A stretch of DNA of 64,000 bases, taken from positions 1-64,000 of the forward strand of contig VZDJ01004378.1 in NCBI GenBank assembly GCA_008694505.1, in the 5' to 3' direction. Positions 38,210 to 53,000 of the stretch are shown piece by piece. Made by a program: the position numbers and the translations under genes. The stretch comes from Cyanoderma ruficeps (taxonomy: Eukaryota; Chordata; Aves; Passeriformes; Timaliidae). The notes beneath the pieces are model-generated. The model saw only the letters and a list, made by a program, of their open reading frames with translations. It was not told the DNA's origin and ran no database searches. Every line of letters starts with the position of its first letter. Position 1 is the stretch's first letter.

Positions 38210-41200
38210 TCTATCCAGTTCTGCCTCTATAATATTACATCTCAAGTGTAGCTGTTCTTGATTAACAATTCCACAATTCTTTAGCTATCTAAGTGCTCAG
38301 TGCCTTTTCACCTCTGTAATTATCTGCTGTATTCCAAAACTGACCTGTATCTCACCTGAGATTTCTTGACATGTTGTTTTCAAAGGTGTATTTTTAGTGC
38401 AGTGAATTGTTCAGCACTTACATTGGACTTTTAGGAAGATATCTACACATAATAACTGTTTGTCCCCTGTCTTATTTCCAAGTAAATTTGTGTTGTGTAG
38501 GGAAAAAATGGCATGATTTATTCTAACGTCAAAGATAGCACTGGACAACAAAAGAACTTAAGGAAGAAATAGAACGTTGTCAGGGCTTAAGTAAGATAAA
38601 ATAGATGTTTTCTAGCTTAAAAAGACCTCATATCAGCTATTTTCTCATCCACACAGGGTTTTAGAAATATATATTGCCAAGTCTTACTTAACTACTTAAC
38701 TTTATGATAAAAAGCTAGCTAGTTAAAATCCAGTGTAATCTCCCACATAGGGAATTTTTTGCTGGACTTATTCTTTATAACTCCCTGATAAGAGTGTATG
38801 TTACAAAGGTGTCTATAATCTACTTGCCCTAATCCTTTCAGAGAGTTATTGAGAGCAGGAGCCTAATCATCACTAAGACTCATCTATTTGAATGAATCTT
38901 TTTTTTTTGACCCTCATAAAGTCTAAATCTAGCCTTATTGCTTCCCTTCTACTGTTGGAGAAAATGCAATGAGGGTTTGGAAACACATTTTAATATTAAA
39001 ACATTGCTGTGGAATCTGAAAGAAAAAGAAAGAAACCCTCTGGATTTTTGTATATGAAGGTTAAGAGTTTGGGGATGCCCCCAAAGAAAAGGTAATCCTC
39101 AAAGAATTTTCTCAGAATTTTGCTCTTCTCTTCTTCACTACCCACCAGAAAAAAAGCTTTTGGACAAGTCTAAGGCCAGTGGTTTAGCAAACAAACTCCA
39201 AGTGGGCCTGGAGAGATCATCTGGGACAGAGCTTTAAAATACCCGGGCAGTGATATCATTTGTAATGCAACCTGGTGATTCTCTCTTCACTATGCCTAAT
39301 GTCTGCCAGACCCTGCCATATAAACCATGGGTGGCGTAACACAAAAAAGATTTACAATTACCTTAACACATCCTTTTGTCTGATGACATTGTGAGTGGGA
39401 CGGATTAAAAAGAAAAAAAATAATCCTGGGTTTGATTTCTGTGCTCTTGTTTACAAGAGTTGAATTCTGCAGTCCATAAGGAAATGTTAAAAGGACTTAG
39501 TAAACAAATCAGCACCAGTTAATACAGAATAATGAGCTGAATGTTCCTTCAAAACAAACATTTTAGAAATCATAACTAGTCGAGTAAATTTAAGAAATTC
39601 CTTGTTCTGTGGCTGAACAAATTGCACTAGTTTATTCATCACTATATCAGTCTCGAGCTACAGTGGGAACCTATGCTGAGTGGAAAATTATAGCAGAAAT
39701 TTATTCTCACAAAATATTCCTTTTGTCTCTAGAGGCATTTTTTGCTTTATTATAATAGATGCACAACAATTCACTGTCATCTGGGTTCCCTTTAGGCTAC
39801 TGCGCAAATAGTATACCTGCTCGAAATCATCATGAATCTACATCAAGCCATGAGGGCTTTGATTGTGTCAGACAAGTTATCATGATTAGCAATCCAGTCC
39901 TATCATGATGGACAGGGATTTTGTATTAATAACCCATGTTTTCATCACATTCTGTGTACAGCAATCCCATAGAGGTCTCATGGAGCTGGCAACCTCTAGA
40001 AACTTCTACCACCTGTTGTCTTCACAACAATCGAGATGATAACAAACACAGCAAACAGTATCTATTTTTCCACATTCAACAAGGACATTGAGTCCATTTA
40101 AAAATCTCTGCTGGTATCTTTAATGGCATATGATCATACATTTTAAAAAAACCCTCAAACACCTCAATATTTGTCTGATAAATTTGCAATTTCATTCAAA
40201 GGATCTTTCAATTAATTCTTCCAGAGATGAAAGACTTCACTATGAAATGCAACCAGAGAAAATTACATCCTTGTTTATTTTAAATGGAAAAAACTATTTC
40301 AATAGGCAATCTTCAAGGTAAAAAAACCAAAACAAAAAAACCCAAAACCNTTGTGAATTCGAGGAGCAAGACAGTGAACATAAACTATGTGTTTGCTCTC
40401 ACATGGGTCCCAATTTTACACGTGTTGGGAAATGTTGGGTGTCTTATCACCTTCCTTTCTTTAACTGTTTTTAATCTAGACTGCAGCATGTGCAGTTTAG
40501 AAAGATGTAGATAAAACTCTGGATTAATATGATACCTCATAGAAAGTTTCAGTTATTACCTGGACACTCTGAAACAGAAAGCAAAGTAATCACTCAATCA
40601 TCTCAATCATAATAAAAGTAGTTATATAAACAAATATGAGAATTTAACTGCCTGATAAGGCTAACTTTTGGATTGTTCAATCTTGTCCACGGCAATCATT
40701 CATATTTTTTTAACAAAATCTTCACACTGTTTAGGTTTTCAAGATGAGCTAGTTGAGCAATTAGCTGTAAAACCCCTTAGAATACATGTAATGAATTCAA
40801 CAGCTGTCAGAAAACCCCCCACACACTTACTCTAAAACATGAAGGATCATTACTTTCAGTAATTAAGAGGAGATTCCTCCAGGATAAAATTGTATCCTGT
40901 TGTTTTTACTAATCAGAATTTTAAGAGAGTATGAGTCCCTAATTTAACACAGCACAGATACTTTATTCAGTTTGAGCATAAACAAACATTTTAACTTGGA
41001 TTATAATTACGCTTTTCCTCATATATATTGTATTTCTTTTGAGTGATGTTTCTCCACTGTTAAGATTTATCTCTTCCAGATCTACTGTTCTTACTGTGAT
41101 TAACACCTCTAAAAAAGTAGTTGCTGATCTGTTTTACATTAACACTACAGGGTACAAACAAATATGCCTGTTTCCCTGAGTTCAGAACCAATGGTTACTA

Positions 41201-43998
41201 CCAGCAGTTTCATGACTTTTCTCTTAAGATAAAAAAAAACAACAAACTTAGTCTCTAATGAGTAAAAGCTCCAGTTCTCTCAGCCCTTGACTCTGAAAAT
41301 ATTCCTACCACTGCTTAGACTCCTTACAGTAAGTAATTCTAGAAAAGCAAAGAGAGACACAATATAAAATATAGATATTGAAGGGAGCAAGTTTCAGGCC
41401 AGAAGCTTCAGTAAAGGAGAGGGAACATCATTCTTGTATGCGCAGAATGGAAAGATGCACCATAATAATGAGAAACCCTGAAATAACATAGTACAGCTAT
41501 CAGAAATTAATTAAGGACTTCACTGAAATATCATGAAAATCATACAAATTTATAGTCCACACACTGGATCCGTGGTCAGTATCCATTACATTTTACAGGA
41601 TATATAAAAAGCTTTGATTTTTCTTGTAATATTAGCAAAGTCTGGCATGTATCATATAACTTAAGTATAACATAAATCAGAACTTTGTCCAAGTTAGAGA
41701 TACTTATTTTCTAGATATTTAGACTTTTCTAAGGAAGCTATTAAAATATTCAAAACTGTCCCCAAAAATAGATTATGCTATTTTTAGAAATATATATGGA
41801 ATTATTTTCTATTTTTTTTTAAAATATGTATAAAATGAAGAAAACCACACACAAATGCTGGAAATAAATGTTTGGAAAGTACTTCACAATGCTAGTTGGA
41901 ATGTCTCATATGTGTCCCTATAATCATAGTAAAAGATTGAAACATATTTCAATGAAACTCCAAAGACACCATGGCTGGATGGGAAAGGAATCCTAAACAG
42001 CAGAATATGAAGTCCTCATCAATAGTTTTTTAAGAGGACATCACAATTTTAAATGTTCATATTTATTGTCACATATTGTCAGATTTAAATGTCATATTTA
42101 TTTTTTCAATTTATTGCTTGCTGCCCTTTTATATGTTGGTGAAAATTTATTTTCCTTTCAAAATATGGCATTCATTAAATTCATTAAATTGAACCACACT
42201 ATTTTAATTAAAAATGTATGAAATAGCTCTTCTATCATAGCATTTCCCTCAGCATAAAATTGTCATAGCTTTCTAAAGAACTGAAAGGAAAGTATATAGT
42301 GGTCAATGGGAGGGAATTCGAAACTGTTACTGGCTGCCAGAAACTTCATATATGCAATTCAAAAGCAGTGGAAGGTTTAAAAGCCTGGTCCACTGCTTAA
42401 GGTTCTTGAACACTGAAAAAAGGAAGGAGATATGCTAAGTGAAAAAAAGAAAATGATCTACCTGCCTCCGAGAAAACTTTCTGCAATCCCAATATAATCA
42501 GTTGTGTCCCTGAAGACAGCATTTCTTTTGACTGAAGAAAATACAATTTTACAAAATGGATCAAACTATTCAACCCAAAGATTTCTACAAATTTCACCAC
42601 TGTGATAATTTAATAACTCCTCTGAGACTGCAAGTTCTCACTTGCTTTACTAGTCAGACTTTTTAACCTTTGGTAGTTATAAAGAATTTGAAAAACAGTA
42701 AGTCTTCTTGAAACAGGAGGACAAAGCACGCCCTTATCCTCCATTGCTCTATTATTCCCCTTTCTACTTTCCCCAAATTATATAATTCAAAAAGTCTCTC
42801 ATAGACAAATCAATTTATCTGACACTGTGATCCTCTCTAGTGCAGTTCTTCAGATCATCCAAATAATGGAAAAGATGTCTCATCCCTACACTATCTCACC
42901 AAAACTCTGTACTAGAAGAATATAGATGGTGTGAGATTAAACTAGGCTGTAGATAGAGATGCTTCTTCAACCCCTACCCAGCTCATAAAATCCTATGACA
43001 AATTGACCACTGATGGCCTCCACATTAACTCTTTGAACTCTCACCATTCCAGGAAGATGGAAACCATATTTTGACATCCTTACCAACAGAATACAATGTA
43101 GAACATACAGCAGCACTCGCATAAATCGTTCACAAGGTTACACCTTTCCATCAAAGTAATACCCTGCCTTCTGCATCATAGTCCCTGAGCTACCATCTCT
43201 GAGCCTTTAGTGGAATGTGCAAAAAGCTGGGAGATTGAAACTCCTATTTTCTCTTGAGAGTCTCTGCTGAGCTTACGCAGCTCCAGCATTCATAACTTGT
43301 ACTTTCTGTCAAAAGAAGAAATTATGCTTTTGCTTCTTTCTGCTGATGACTTTTTTTTTCCCCAAAGAGGGTTGAACCAGGGAAACCTATTAAAATTGTA
43401 AAAAAACAGAACTTGCAGATAAGCCCATGGGAAGAGAATAGAGTTTGCACCTTTATTGTTCCTGTTAAGTTTAAAGATGAGTAGCTAAAGCACCACCATA
43501 ATATTCAAATATAGTTTAAAAAAAATCATCCCTATTATGGCAACAAAGCATTTGAAGATGTTGTTTAAATATTTTCCAGCTTATAGATGTCAATTTTGAT
43601 AGCCAAGCCTGTAAACTTAGCTATCAGGGTTAGTTTATAGCCACAAAAGGAAATAAAAAATACCCAGGTTTTCAGAACCTAGCAACTGTTGTGGAAGTAG
43701 CAAAACATTATCTTTTTTGAAAATGTTGTCATTTATGTGCATTTATTTGAAAAGTTCTCACAGTGTTTCTTGTAGGAATTTTATTGCTTTGGCTTTCTTT
43801 CTTCAAAGTGCCTATGTTATTTCTCTAGCTTATTATGAAATTAGATTTTTTGCAATTTCCATCTGTTCATTCAAAATTTCTCATTCCCTCTAACCCATTA
43901 GATCAAATTTCAGACTTTCAAAACTTAAAGGGCCCCAGGACTGCTGCTGACTAGCTGTAAAACCTTCTACTAAATTTGAAAGATCTACTACTGCAAAA

Positions 43999-44102
43999 TA
44001 GATGGATGATATAGATATATAGATACAGATGATAGAGATGTAGATATGGATATAGAGACAGATAATGAGATATGTAGAGATAGAAATGTAGAGAGATATA
44101 TA
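43999..44102. repeat. Imperfect GATA/TAGA microsatellite
   Basis: Diverged tetranucleotide-like repeat rich in GATA and TAGA with interspersed GAGA. The minus-strand frame across it is an Ile/Tyr/Ser-rich artefact. Confidence 0.7.
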
Positions 44103-45766
44103 AGCATTTTTAGATGTATATTCAATTTTGCAATAATGTAATATTTTCACTGTCCATGAAACACCACAACTATTCTTAAAAATACTTCCTCTAAGATACG
44201 TAATTTGAACTTGAATGGGCAAACACCATGTGAAAGTCTTGTAAAAGAGAGGTGAAACTCATTTTTGGTTAATGTTTCCCTACTGAAAATATTGTGGGGA
44301 GGCTGGCCTTCCAAAATCAACTTGTTTTTCTGAAACTTTTCATTGCACTGCTTCACTGATGTCATCCCTTCCCGTGCAATTATTCATGCAAGAAAAAAAT
44401 CCATCACTGTGAAGCTCAAAGGATATGAATGAAACAACACATTAATACATTTGTTTGCAATTGAATCACCATCACTTATGTTGAATGAAATTCAGCAAAG
44501 TTTCAAAATCTTCTGTAGTGCAGCTAATATGGGGGAAATAAGAGGATTTTAATAAAACAGTTTAATCTGGCAGATTTCATGCTTTAGCATGCAGATTTCT
44601 AAAATTGTGGAGTAATATCATAATAAATTTTCTTTGCAGACAGAGCTCTAGTCCTTGTGAGATAGAAACATAGAACATCCCTTGTTGGGATAGAAACATA
44701 GATGGATGGAGCCAGAATACTCCTTACCTCTTCATAGGCAATTTAAGATATTGCCTTACCCATGGAAAGAGAAAACCCTATGCTATCAAACTAAAATCCA
44801 ACTTTTTGTCTCAGGTAGAAATCTGCTTGTGCACAGAAATGAGTCTTGATCAAGGACCAATTGAAGTGAGGGAGAAAAAATTCACAAAGTAGAATAACAC
44901 CAGAGACATTAAAACGTACACCAAGAGAGCATATTTTTTAAATTAAAGGGAAGAAACAAATCTTGAAACTGTCAGATTGAAATGTATGAATTATTAAATT
45001 AACACCTTTTTAATTTTTTTCTCTTGCTTCTTTCTTTTTACAGATGAACTTTGATATCATGTGAGAGTTGGTACAACTCCAGCTCTGTAGAACAAATTAT
45101 TTCTCTTTTTTAGTCTAGAGAAATCTGCGCGTTCAGGGAGGGGCAGGACAGCTCTAATGAGTTATCCAGAGCAAAGTTGTATCCTTACAGTATATCTGAC
45201 AATTTTTGCCAAGTCCCAGATGTTGTGGCAGCAGTGATTTATTCAATACAGTTAAACGTGTAGGACAAAGAAGTGGTTCTTCAGCCAAAAACTATGGAAC
45301 TAATTAATTATTGAAGGGAAGCCTAGGGACAGCCCACTGGGAGACAGAGACATTGATTTGACTCAAAATTTCATAAGTCAAATTCCCCCAATTACGTAAG
45401 GTTGCAAGATATTTGATTTATCCGTGTCAGTCATTTACATACATCAGGTATGACCCCTGTAGCCAAGCATATCACTATGCTCATCATCACTCAGTTATCT
45501 CTGGATTAGACATTATATTTTTCACACCTTTAGCCTTGAATATCTGCAAAATGAGCCTGCAGGAATTGTACAGAATATTGTAGTGACTGGTACATTAGGT
45601 TGCTCTGGAGATATGAACTGTGGCAGACAGATAGAATTTGTTCTAATGTACTCTTGTGAAGGGACTACTCAGTATGTTAGAGTAATTTCGAAGGTTCTGC
45701 TGGTTTCTTGTAGGGGAAAAAATCCATTATAATTCAGAGGCAAGATTCTGCATATTGGTAGAGTTT

Positions 45767-45791
45767 ATTGAAACAATGCTGATGTTTCAAT
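45767..45791. repeat. 9-bp hairpin
   Basis: ATTGAAACA and TGTTTCAAT are exact reverse complements around a 7-base loop. Confidence 0.5.
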
Positions 45792-47719
45792 ACAACATTA
45801 GTGTCACATTCTTCTCCACCACGCTCCCACCCCCCACCCCACAGCCCACACCTTATTCAAGAACAGATATCTTTAAGAGAACTGTATACATTTTCCCTCA
45901 GGATAACTAATTTAACTTTCAATCAAACAAAATATGAGAGTCTAGACACCTTGAAAATGTCAAGAGCATTTTCCTTTCAATGTTTGTATAGATGCCATTG
46001 CCAGAATGCTTCAAATTCTGGGTATTTCCTTACTCAAACACTGTCAGACCAATGAAAAATTACTCTAAATGTGTCCTTGAAACCATCAAACAACATTATT
46101 TTTCTATGTTGATGACTAAGAAAACTAGAGAGCACAATATAATTCAATAAAACAACCATGATCATTATGTCAGAAAGAAGTTTGCTCTGACTGGTACTGA
46201 GCTACTGAAGTAATGGATGCATGAGAAGCCTGAGATAATTGATAACCAGAGGTGTGGGATGATGCTTTTCAAACTGAGCAAAAAACTCCATTTAATATCT
46301 ATTCAATCATAAAAAATTGTAGAGCTCCTGAGGTGTCAAAAATATGCTAATACACACATTCTACTTTGTATTTGCATCATGGTTTTCTGCAAGCAGAGAG
46401 GCTCCTGTGCTGTGATCTGCTTCCTGCTTCCAAAATAGCATTTCAATGAACAAAAGCAGGAATAGCAGCACATCCTCTTCTGTGGGATAAGATTTTCTTA
46501 TCTATCTCTTCAGCAGTAAATGTGTTTTGTTTTGATTGTCCATTTTTATATTGTTGTGAAATATGTGGACTTAGGCAATTAATTGCATTCATAGTGATGG
46601 AAAAAAGGAGTTTTATTGATCTCGGTTCCACTTTGTGAGTTCTAGTGAGTACAAAATGCTGAACATGAGTACCTAGGCACTTACACTGTCATTCTCTCCT
46701 CACCTGGGACTCTAGCCATGCTTCTAACACATGAACTAAGACCTTCTTCTAGGAATTTTCACTATGAAGATTTTTTATTTTCCATTGTCTTGAAGCCAAT
46801 ATATTAATTTATATTTCTGTAAGTAAATGTGAAATGCAACCATTCGGTGGTTCAAGAACATACCACAACAAAATAAACACACTAATGAAAGTAGCAAAAT
46901 ATCTTCACTTTTATCTGAACTTTAAGAGCCATTACACTGAGGTACACCAGCACCTAAAGTGTATTTGTGTAAGCTTTTTTTTTTTAATCAAAATCCAGTA
47001 TATTATGTAGAAAACATTCTAAAGACTGTAGATTCTTCTCACTTGTTTTAGTGAGTTTTGGACAACATTCAAAATAATTAAACATGATGAAACTTAGAAT
47101 GGAGATGATTAGTTAAGTAAGTTATAGATGAATTGGAAATGCTTTCTCTTTTCTCATTTTTCCCTTCTAGGTTTCCAGTTTCAGAATTCTCAAGGTGTGA
47201 GTTTACAAAAGAAACTGAAAAAAGATATTGTGGAAAGACTGTATTGTCTGATCAATTACGTTTGCAGTATCTTAAAAGCCATAGTATTACAATATACAGC
47301 ATTACAATTAAACTTGTATTGAAAAAAATCTAATCTCTGTGTTTTAGGTGCTTTGGTTACAGTGATTATGAAGAAATTATTTTTTGACTGCCATAAGGTA
47401 AAGCTTTGTGATTTAAATGTAACAAAGTGAAACATCGGCAGCTTTCAATATGTTTTTGAAATGGCAATAGGAATTTTATTTTACTTTAGGATGTGATTAG
47501 GTATTTGCAGTCTCAGGCTGATTATTTTGGAGAAAAAAGCAAAAGCAAAAAAATTCACTTTTAAAAAGCTTCATATACGCTGATATGCTGCTGAATTAAA
47601 TATAATAAAACAGCAGTAAATACCTATTAAATGAATAATTTACAATTGCAGCCTACCTGAAGAAAATTTTATAGTCTTTTAAAAGTCATTATGAAGAAAT
47701 TTTGTAGGCTACTTTAAGC

Positions 47720-47761
47720 TAGTAGTAGTGATTGTAGTAGCAGTAGTAGTAGTAGTAGTAA
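47720..47761. repeat. (AGT)n microsatellite
   Basis: An interrupted triplet run with a perfect core of about six AGT units at 47742-47760. Confidence 0.75.
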
Positions 47762-49684
47762 TTTTGTTTATCAGGCTCATAGCCTTACAATTATTCAGGT
47801 CTTATTAAAAATTATACCTTAAGAAAATAATTTAATGTAAATCATAAATTCTTTCAGTGGATAAATATTTCGATTCCCATGTGACACTGTATATAATCAC
47901 AATTAGTATATATGAACTCATGATGGCAAACAGTTGTGTGAAGCTGGATTTTAAAGGATGAGTTGAGACTCAAGGATCCAGGACGGACTGAATTTGCTTC
48001 TTAGAGCCATTGTAAAATGTTTGTGTCTAAACCAGAAGCTGATTCCTGTGAGCAGCTCAGAAATGGCTGCACTGTCTCAGAGCCGGTATGTTTGGCAATG
48101 CTGACTGACCAGTCTGCCTCAGGACCAGGCACTGCACTCTGATCAACGTTAGTAACCTGTAGAACAGATTTTTGAGTGGCAGGATATAGGAATCAACAGC
48201 TTCTGTTAAAGAAATTTTTTCTGGTATTTTTATAGAGACTTTTGAGTGTTTAAAAGGATACTATGAAAACTTCTAGAAAATTTACAATGGTCATCTTCAT
48301 TATATAATATTAAAATCAAGATTACATATCAAAACTATGTGATTTAGAAAACACTCAGTTTGTTGTCAAGGTTAGTTGCTGATGGAATAAATTTGCATAT
48401 AGGATTTGAGAGATAAAAAAGGAACACTACTGAACATATTTGAATTCAGAATTTTTTCCCTGTTGAAAATCTCACAATTTTGTAATTCACTTTCAAGAAT
48501 ACAACTTTAGATGTCTTTTTTTCCTATCTGTTGTAGTGTTAGAATTTTTTTTTCTTCTTTTACTATCCATCATAGTGAAGAAAAGTATTTCAATTCTAGC
48601 ATAACTTGATTTTTTAAATCATTAGAGAAGCTGAATATCATTCTTAAAAGCATATTAAAAGCAAACACACAAACTGTATCCCCTTATTATTTACATAGTT
48701 ATTATACTTTTTGAAGCAATATCGGTTAGAATATAATTAAATAAGCAGCCTTTGCTGTTCTCTTCCAGCAAACTTCTCGTTTTTCCATGCATTACTTTGA
48801 TGTCTTAAACATGTCACCACTTAATATTTACCACCTGAAAGCTGTGCAATTTTGCTAATTTCAGTATAAGAGGAAAACAGCAGATTCTCATCAGAAATCT
48901 CTGATGTCTGCAATATTAATCTGAATATAGGATAACCTCCCAGACCCACTCTGTGCTTTGATGTTTCTTTTGTGTTTGAACACTATTAGGCTACACACCA
49001 GCTTTTGAAAAAACTTTTTCATGTACATGTGTTTTTAAAACAGGATAATATCCATGACCTTGCAGTCCTATAACTAGGTACTGATTTGCAGACCAAAGGC
49101 ATTGCCACTTAGCCTCTCAGATCACAAAGCCTCAGACGAAAATTGGTTGTGATTTCTTTATATATTGTCATGGAAATACACCGCAAGACAGCCCATCTTG
49201 TGAGTCAGGTTGCATCAAGAGCTTCTTTCAAAGCAACTAGGACTGAAAACATTATGCCCTGAGATGATTATTAAATCTAATGTGTCTAAGTGTAATGATT
49301 CTTTGGTAACTCCCATGATGTCTGATACTATTTTCCTGATAGCCAAACAGCAATATAATCATATCTCATCTTTCCTCAGAAACCTAAGTTCTGAGCATCC
49401 ACCATTTCTAAAGAAAGATAGAAGACCTGGTTCTAATAAAATGCTTTAAATATTTGAAGGCCATTTTTTTAGAGCTTTTTTAGTTCTTTTTGAAGCCAAT
49501 GTTTTTTGAGCAGTAGACACAGTATCACAAACCAGAAAAACTTTGAGTTGCTATGGTTAATGAAATCATTCTCTCATTGAACCATAAGCTGACGGAGTGC
49601 AACCTCTTGGTTCTCTCCCTGTAGTAAATTAAAACATGTTGATTTTAAGCCATGCTCCCAGTTATCTTGTTTGACAACAAGGTT

Positions 49685-50034
49685 TTAGTCTAGAGAAGTC
49701 TGAGAGGGGATATTAATGCATGTAAATATCACAAAGGCAGGTGCCAAGAGGATGGTGCCAGACTCCTTTTGGTGCTACCCAGTCACAGGATGAGTAGCAA
49801 TGTCCATAAACTAAAATACAAGAAGTTTTTCCTCGACACAAGAACTTCTTTACATAGCAGGTTACAGAGCACTCTGTCACCTGCCCACAGATGTGGTGAA
49901 GTCTCCCTCTCTGGAAACATTCCAAACCCACCTGGATGTGTTCCTGTTTAACCTGCTCCAGCTGACCCTGCCTTGGCAGGGGATAGGACTGGGTGATTTC
50001 CAGAGGGCCTTTCCAACCTTAACAGCCCTGTGAT
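49685..50034 (+). mobile_element. CR1 LINE 3' end
   Basis: Plus-sense CR1. TAGAGAAGTCTGAGAGGGG, AGAGGATGGTGCCAGACTC, AGAACTTCTTTAC, GTGAAGTCTCCCTCTCTGG, CACCTGGATGTGTTCCTGT, CCCTGCCTTGGCAGGGG and CAGAGGGCCTTTCCAACC occur in the order of the CR1 ORF2 C-terminal part and 3' untranslated region. It ends at CCCTGTGAT, where the first tail unit survives but no tandem tail remains. Frame-disrupting changes leave only short frames. Clearly more decayed than the copy at 30.45 kb. Confidence 0.95.
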
Positions 50035-53000
50035 TTGGGGTTATTTATATTATGTCAATTTGCTTCATAATTAGGAAAAGGGGATGAAAAACTAAAAATG
50101 GTTACTGGTGGAAATTTGTTGAAATACTGCAACTGAACCACTTTGGATTTCTATCCTTGCTCTTGTTTGTTACTGAATTAATTTTCTTCACAGCAAGCCA
50201 AAATTAATAAACCATTTCAGCTCTTTTTTTAAAGTCTGAGTCTTAATAGATGTTAAGTTTTAGAAATATTTCCTGGATAGACAAATTACTGATCTCTTGG
50301 TGGACATAAAAGGACACTGTAGGGGGAGAATGAGAGACCTCTGCATCTATACTCTGAAGATAAACACACCGTGGCTGGACTTCCAGCATAAAGGGAAATG
50401 AAAAACTGATGAACTGTGAAAGAAATTGTGTGAATAAAGAATTGATTTAATTATTGATACAGAAAATAAGCTGATGCTCAAGAATAGATTTGGAAGGCAA
50501 ATCTCAAGTGAAAAGGAGAACTGGTAGCATGGATTCAAAATAATAGGCATCAATTCACTGAAGAACCTGGTAATGAAGCAAGAGATAAAAAATATTTCAA
50601 GGTCATGATGGTGGACTATGAATTTCATTCAAATTTATATATAGTAAAACAGAATTCCAGCTGTTATGGAGAGAAAGAAAACATGGGATCTGATGTCTGA
50701 TGATCAGAAAGTTGCCTGCTCTTTGCTCTGATTATTTTTAAGACTGCAAAATAAAATCAGAGATACTCTACGGAAATGTTGTCCATAACAATAATCTCTT
50801 TTTTTCTTCAGCAGTGCATCTTGGCTATTAGGCTATAAAGTATAAATCACTAGTTCTACTTTATTAAGTTCTTCTCATTAATTGTTTGCAGAGTAATATC
50901 TTTTTCGGGAAGGATATTGCACAAATTGCACAAACCCTGACTGCAGTATTTCCAGATATTGTCTGAGCATTCTGCAGGAGAAGTGATCATCTTTTGGTCC
51001 AAGAAGGAAGCCAATGTAGGTTTCCATTCTGTAGCCATGAAGTTTTATATGAAAGCTTACATCTTCTTTTCCTAAAAACTTTCTGAATTAAAGCATGAAC
51101 CTTTTTATGAAAGGTAGCTTAGGTGTGTAGTTGTAAGGAAAAGCTTTACTCTTTGAACGCCAAACTTCAGTTTGCAGCCACAAGTGAGGTGCAAAAAACT
51201 GGGAAAAAAGATTTTAGCCGTACTTTAATTCTTGTACCAGGATGATTTTAGGCATTTCTGCCTGCAGGATTCAGGATGTTGTGAACTGAGTTTTATATGT
51301 TATCCTCTACCCATCCAGTGTAAATAAACATAAATAAGAAACTGTATGTTGTTTTATATCTTTTCCTCGCATACTATCCTGTTTTATTTTTTTTAATCAT
51401 GGTCTCTACATTACCCTTTAGGCTCAGCCCTGAGCCATTTGTAATTTTTATTTATTAGGTAAATAATTCAATTTTACAATAATTGTTGTTGAAATATGCT
51501 AACATTGTCAACAGCTGAACTTTCAGGTCACAATACCGCTTGATGTCATAATTAAAAAACCACATTTAACTGTTAACAGAGTTTGTGCACTCTTTCCTGT
51601 AAATTAAGCACAGTACAGCACTCTTTCCTGTCAGAAAACACTATAGAATTTCTTTCCATTCAAGATTTCTAATATGTTCAATATGAATTAATTTATTTTA
51701 CTGTCATATTATATACATAATGAAGGCTCATTACAAAAGTTGAACTTTCTCTTTATATTCATATTTTATACATGTATATTTGTTGTGAGCCATAGATATT
51801 TGTTGTGGGACTACAACTACAATAAATATTTGAAAAATAAGTGTAAACTTGGTTTTAATCAGACACTGTACTTTGATTACATGGAAAATATATTGGAAGA
51901 GAAAGAATGGTCATGTCTATCTCAGTTTGTTTGCACTACTGTAAATTCTATACAAATTCTATTATATATTTCTTATATGTCTACTTTCATTTTCTGTTGT
52001 TTCATTTTTGGTGGATATGTAATAAATTGCACATCAGTCTGCTTTCCAATTTTTCTTCATCACAATTTCATTTATCTTCTTGGAAACTAGATTCCTAGTA
52101 CATAGACTTCCCTCCTTTCTCTGGTAGCCATTAACTAATCTGATATCAGATTGTGAGGAAAGACTATGCCATGTAAGCTCCTGTGTTCATTTTTCTCATT
52201 GCTGTACCTGAGCACTCTCAAGAAGATTAAGCAATGCATCTGTGTACCTGTCATATATAATCCATGCTCTCATTCTCTGCCCAAGGAGAAGAATTCTGTA
52301 TGTAGCAGAGTGGTTCTTTCTGACTCCAAACTCACTGCTGGAAATCTGTTAAGAGAATTTTTTGGCAGAGCACTATTTGCTCATTCCTCTAGGACAATCA
52401 TCAAATGCACTCCCTCAAAATAATGACCACTACAACCACTCCCCCATCTTCTCAGGCTATTGTCTTTGTCTTTTGTTGCTTTCATGCTATGATGACAATG
52501 AATCCAAGATAAATAGCTTAATACACAAATGGAAGATACTGAATAATTAATTTTCAATAAACCCATATATCTTGTTTCTAGCAAATGCATTAGAATGTTT
52601 CATTCTGATCAAAAATTGGCAAAAAAAAAGGTAAGACTGCTTTCTAATGTAAATGCTTATACACAGTCACATCACAAGATATTTCCAAACTCCCTTCTTC
52701 ATACCACTCAAAAAAAAAAAAGCCAAAACCATAATTTCATAAAAAACAACAATATGCTAAAAATAAAACATGATCAGGATAACAAATTAATTAGAAATCC
52801 AATTCCATTGTAAATCTGCCTATAATTGCAACATTTCTCTGAGAGGAGAAAGCAGAGCTTAGTAGGTAAATCAACTTCCCTTGATTTCTTTTCAGTACAA
52901 TCTACATTTCATTGTATTTTATACTTATTCCATAGAAGAGAGTTAAGATTTATAGCACAAAAGTTTATACAACAGTTTGACAGGATTTTCTGGGCTCTGG

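Larger units (their letters stand above)
38210..49684. other. Unique non-coding stretch
   Basis: Mostly AT-rich single-copy DNA. Items seen: an N beside A-rich sequence at 40350, a GATA-like patch at 43999-44102, an ACCCC-rich run at about 45826-45840, a 9-bp hairpin at 45767-45791 and a TAG/AGT microsatellite at 47720-47761. Frames at 43890-44222 and 45801-46055 are simple-sequence or chance. Confidence 0.5.

Noticed and set aside
43890..44222. 110-codon minus frame rich in Ile, Tyr and Ser
   Set aside because: It is a translation of the GATA/TAGA simple repeat.
45826..45840. C-rich run as a G-quadruplex on the minus strand
   Set aside because: Only three separated G runs, so a standard four-run quadruplex is not supported.
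51587..51631. 14-bp direct repeat GCACTCTTTCCTGT spaced by 17 bp
   Set aside because: Only two copies, with no element between them. Likely a small local duplication.
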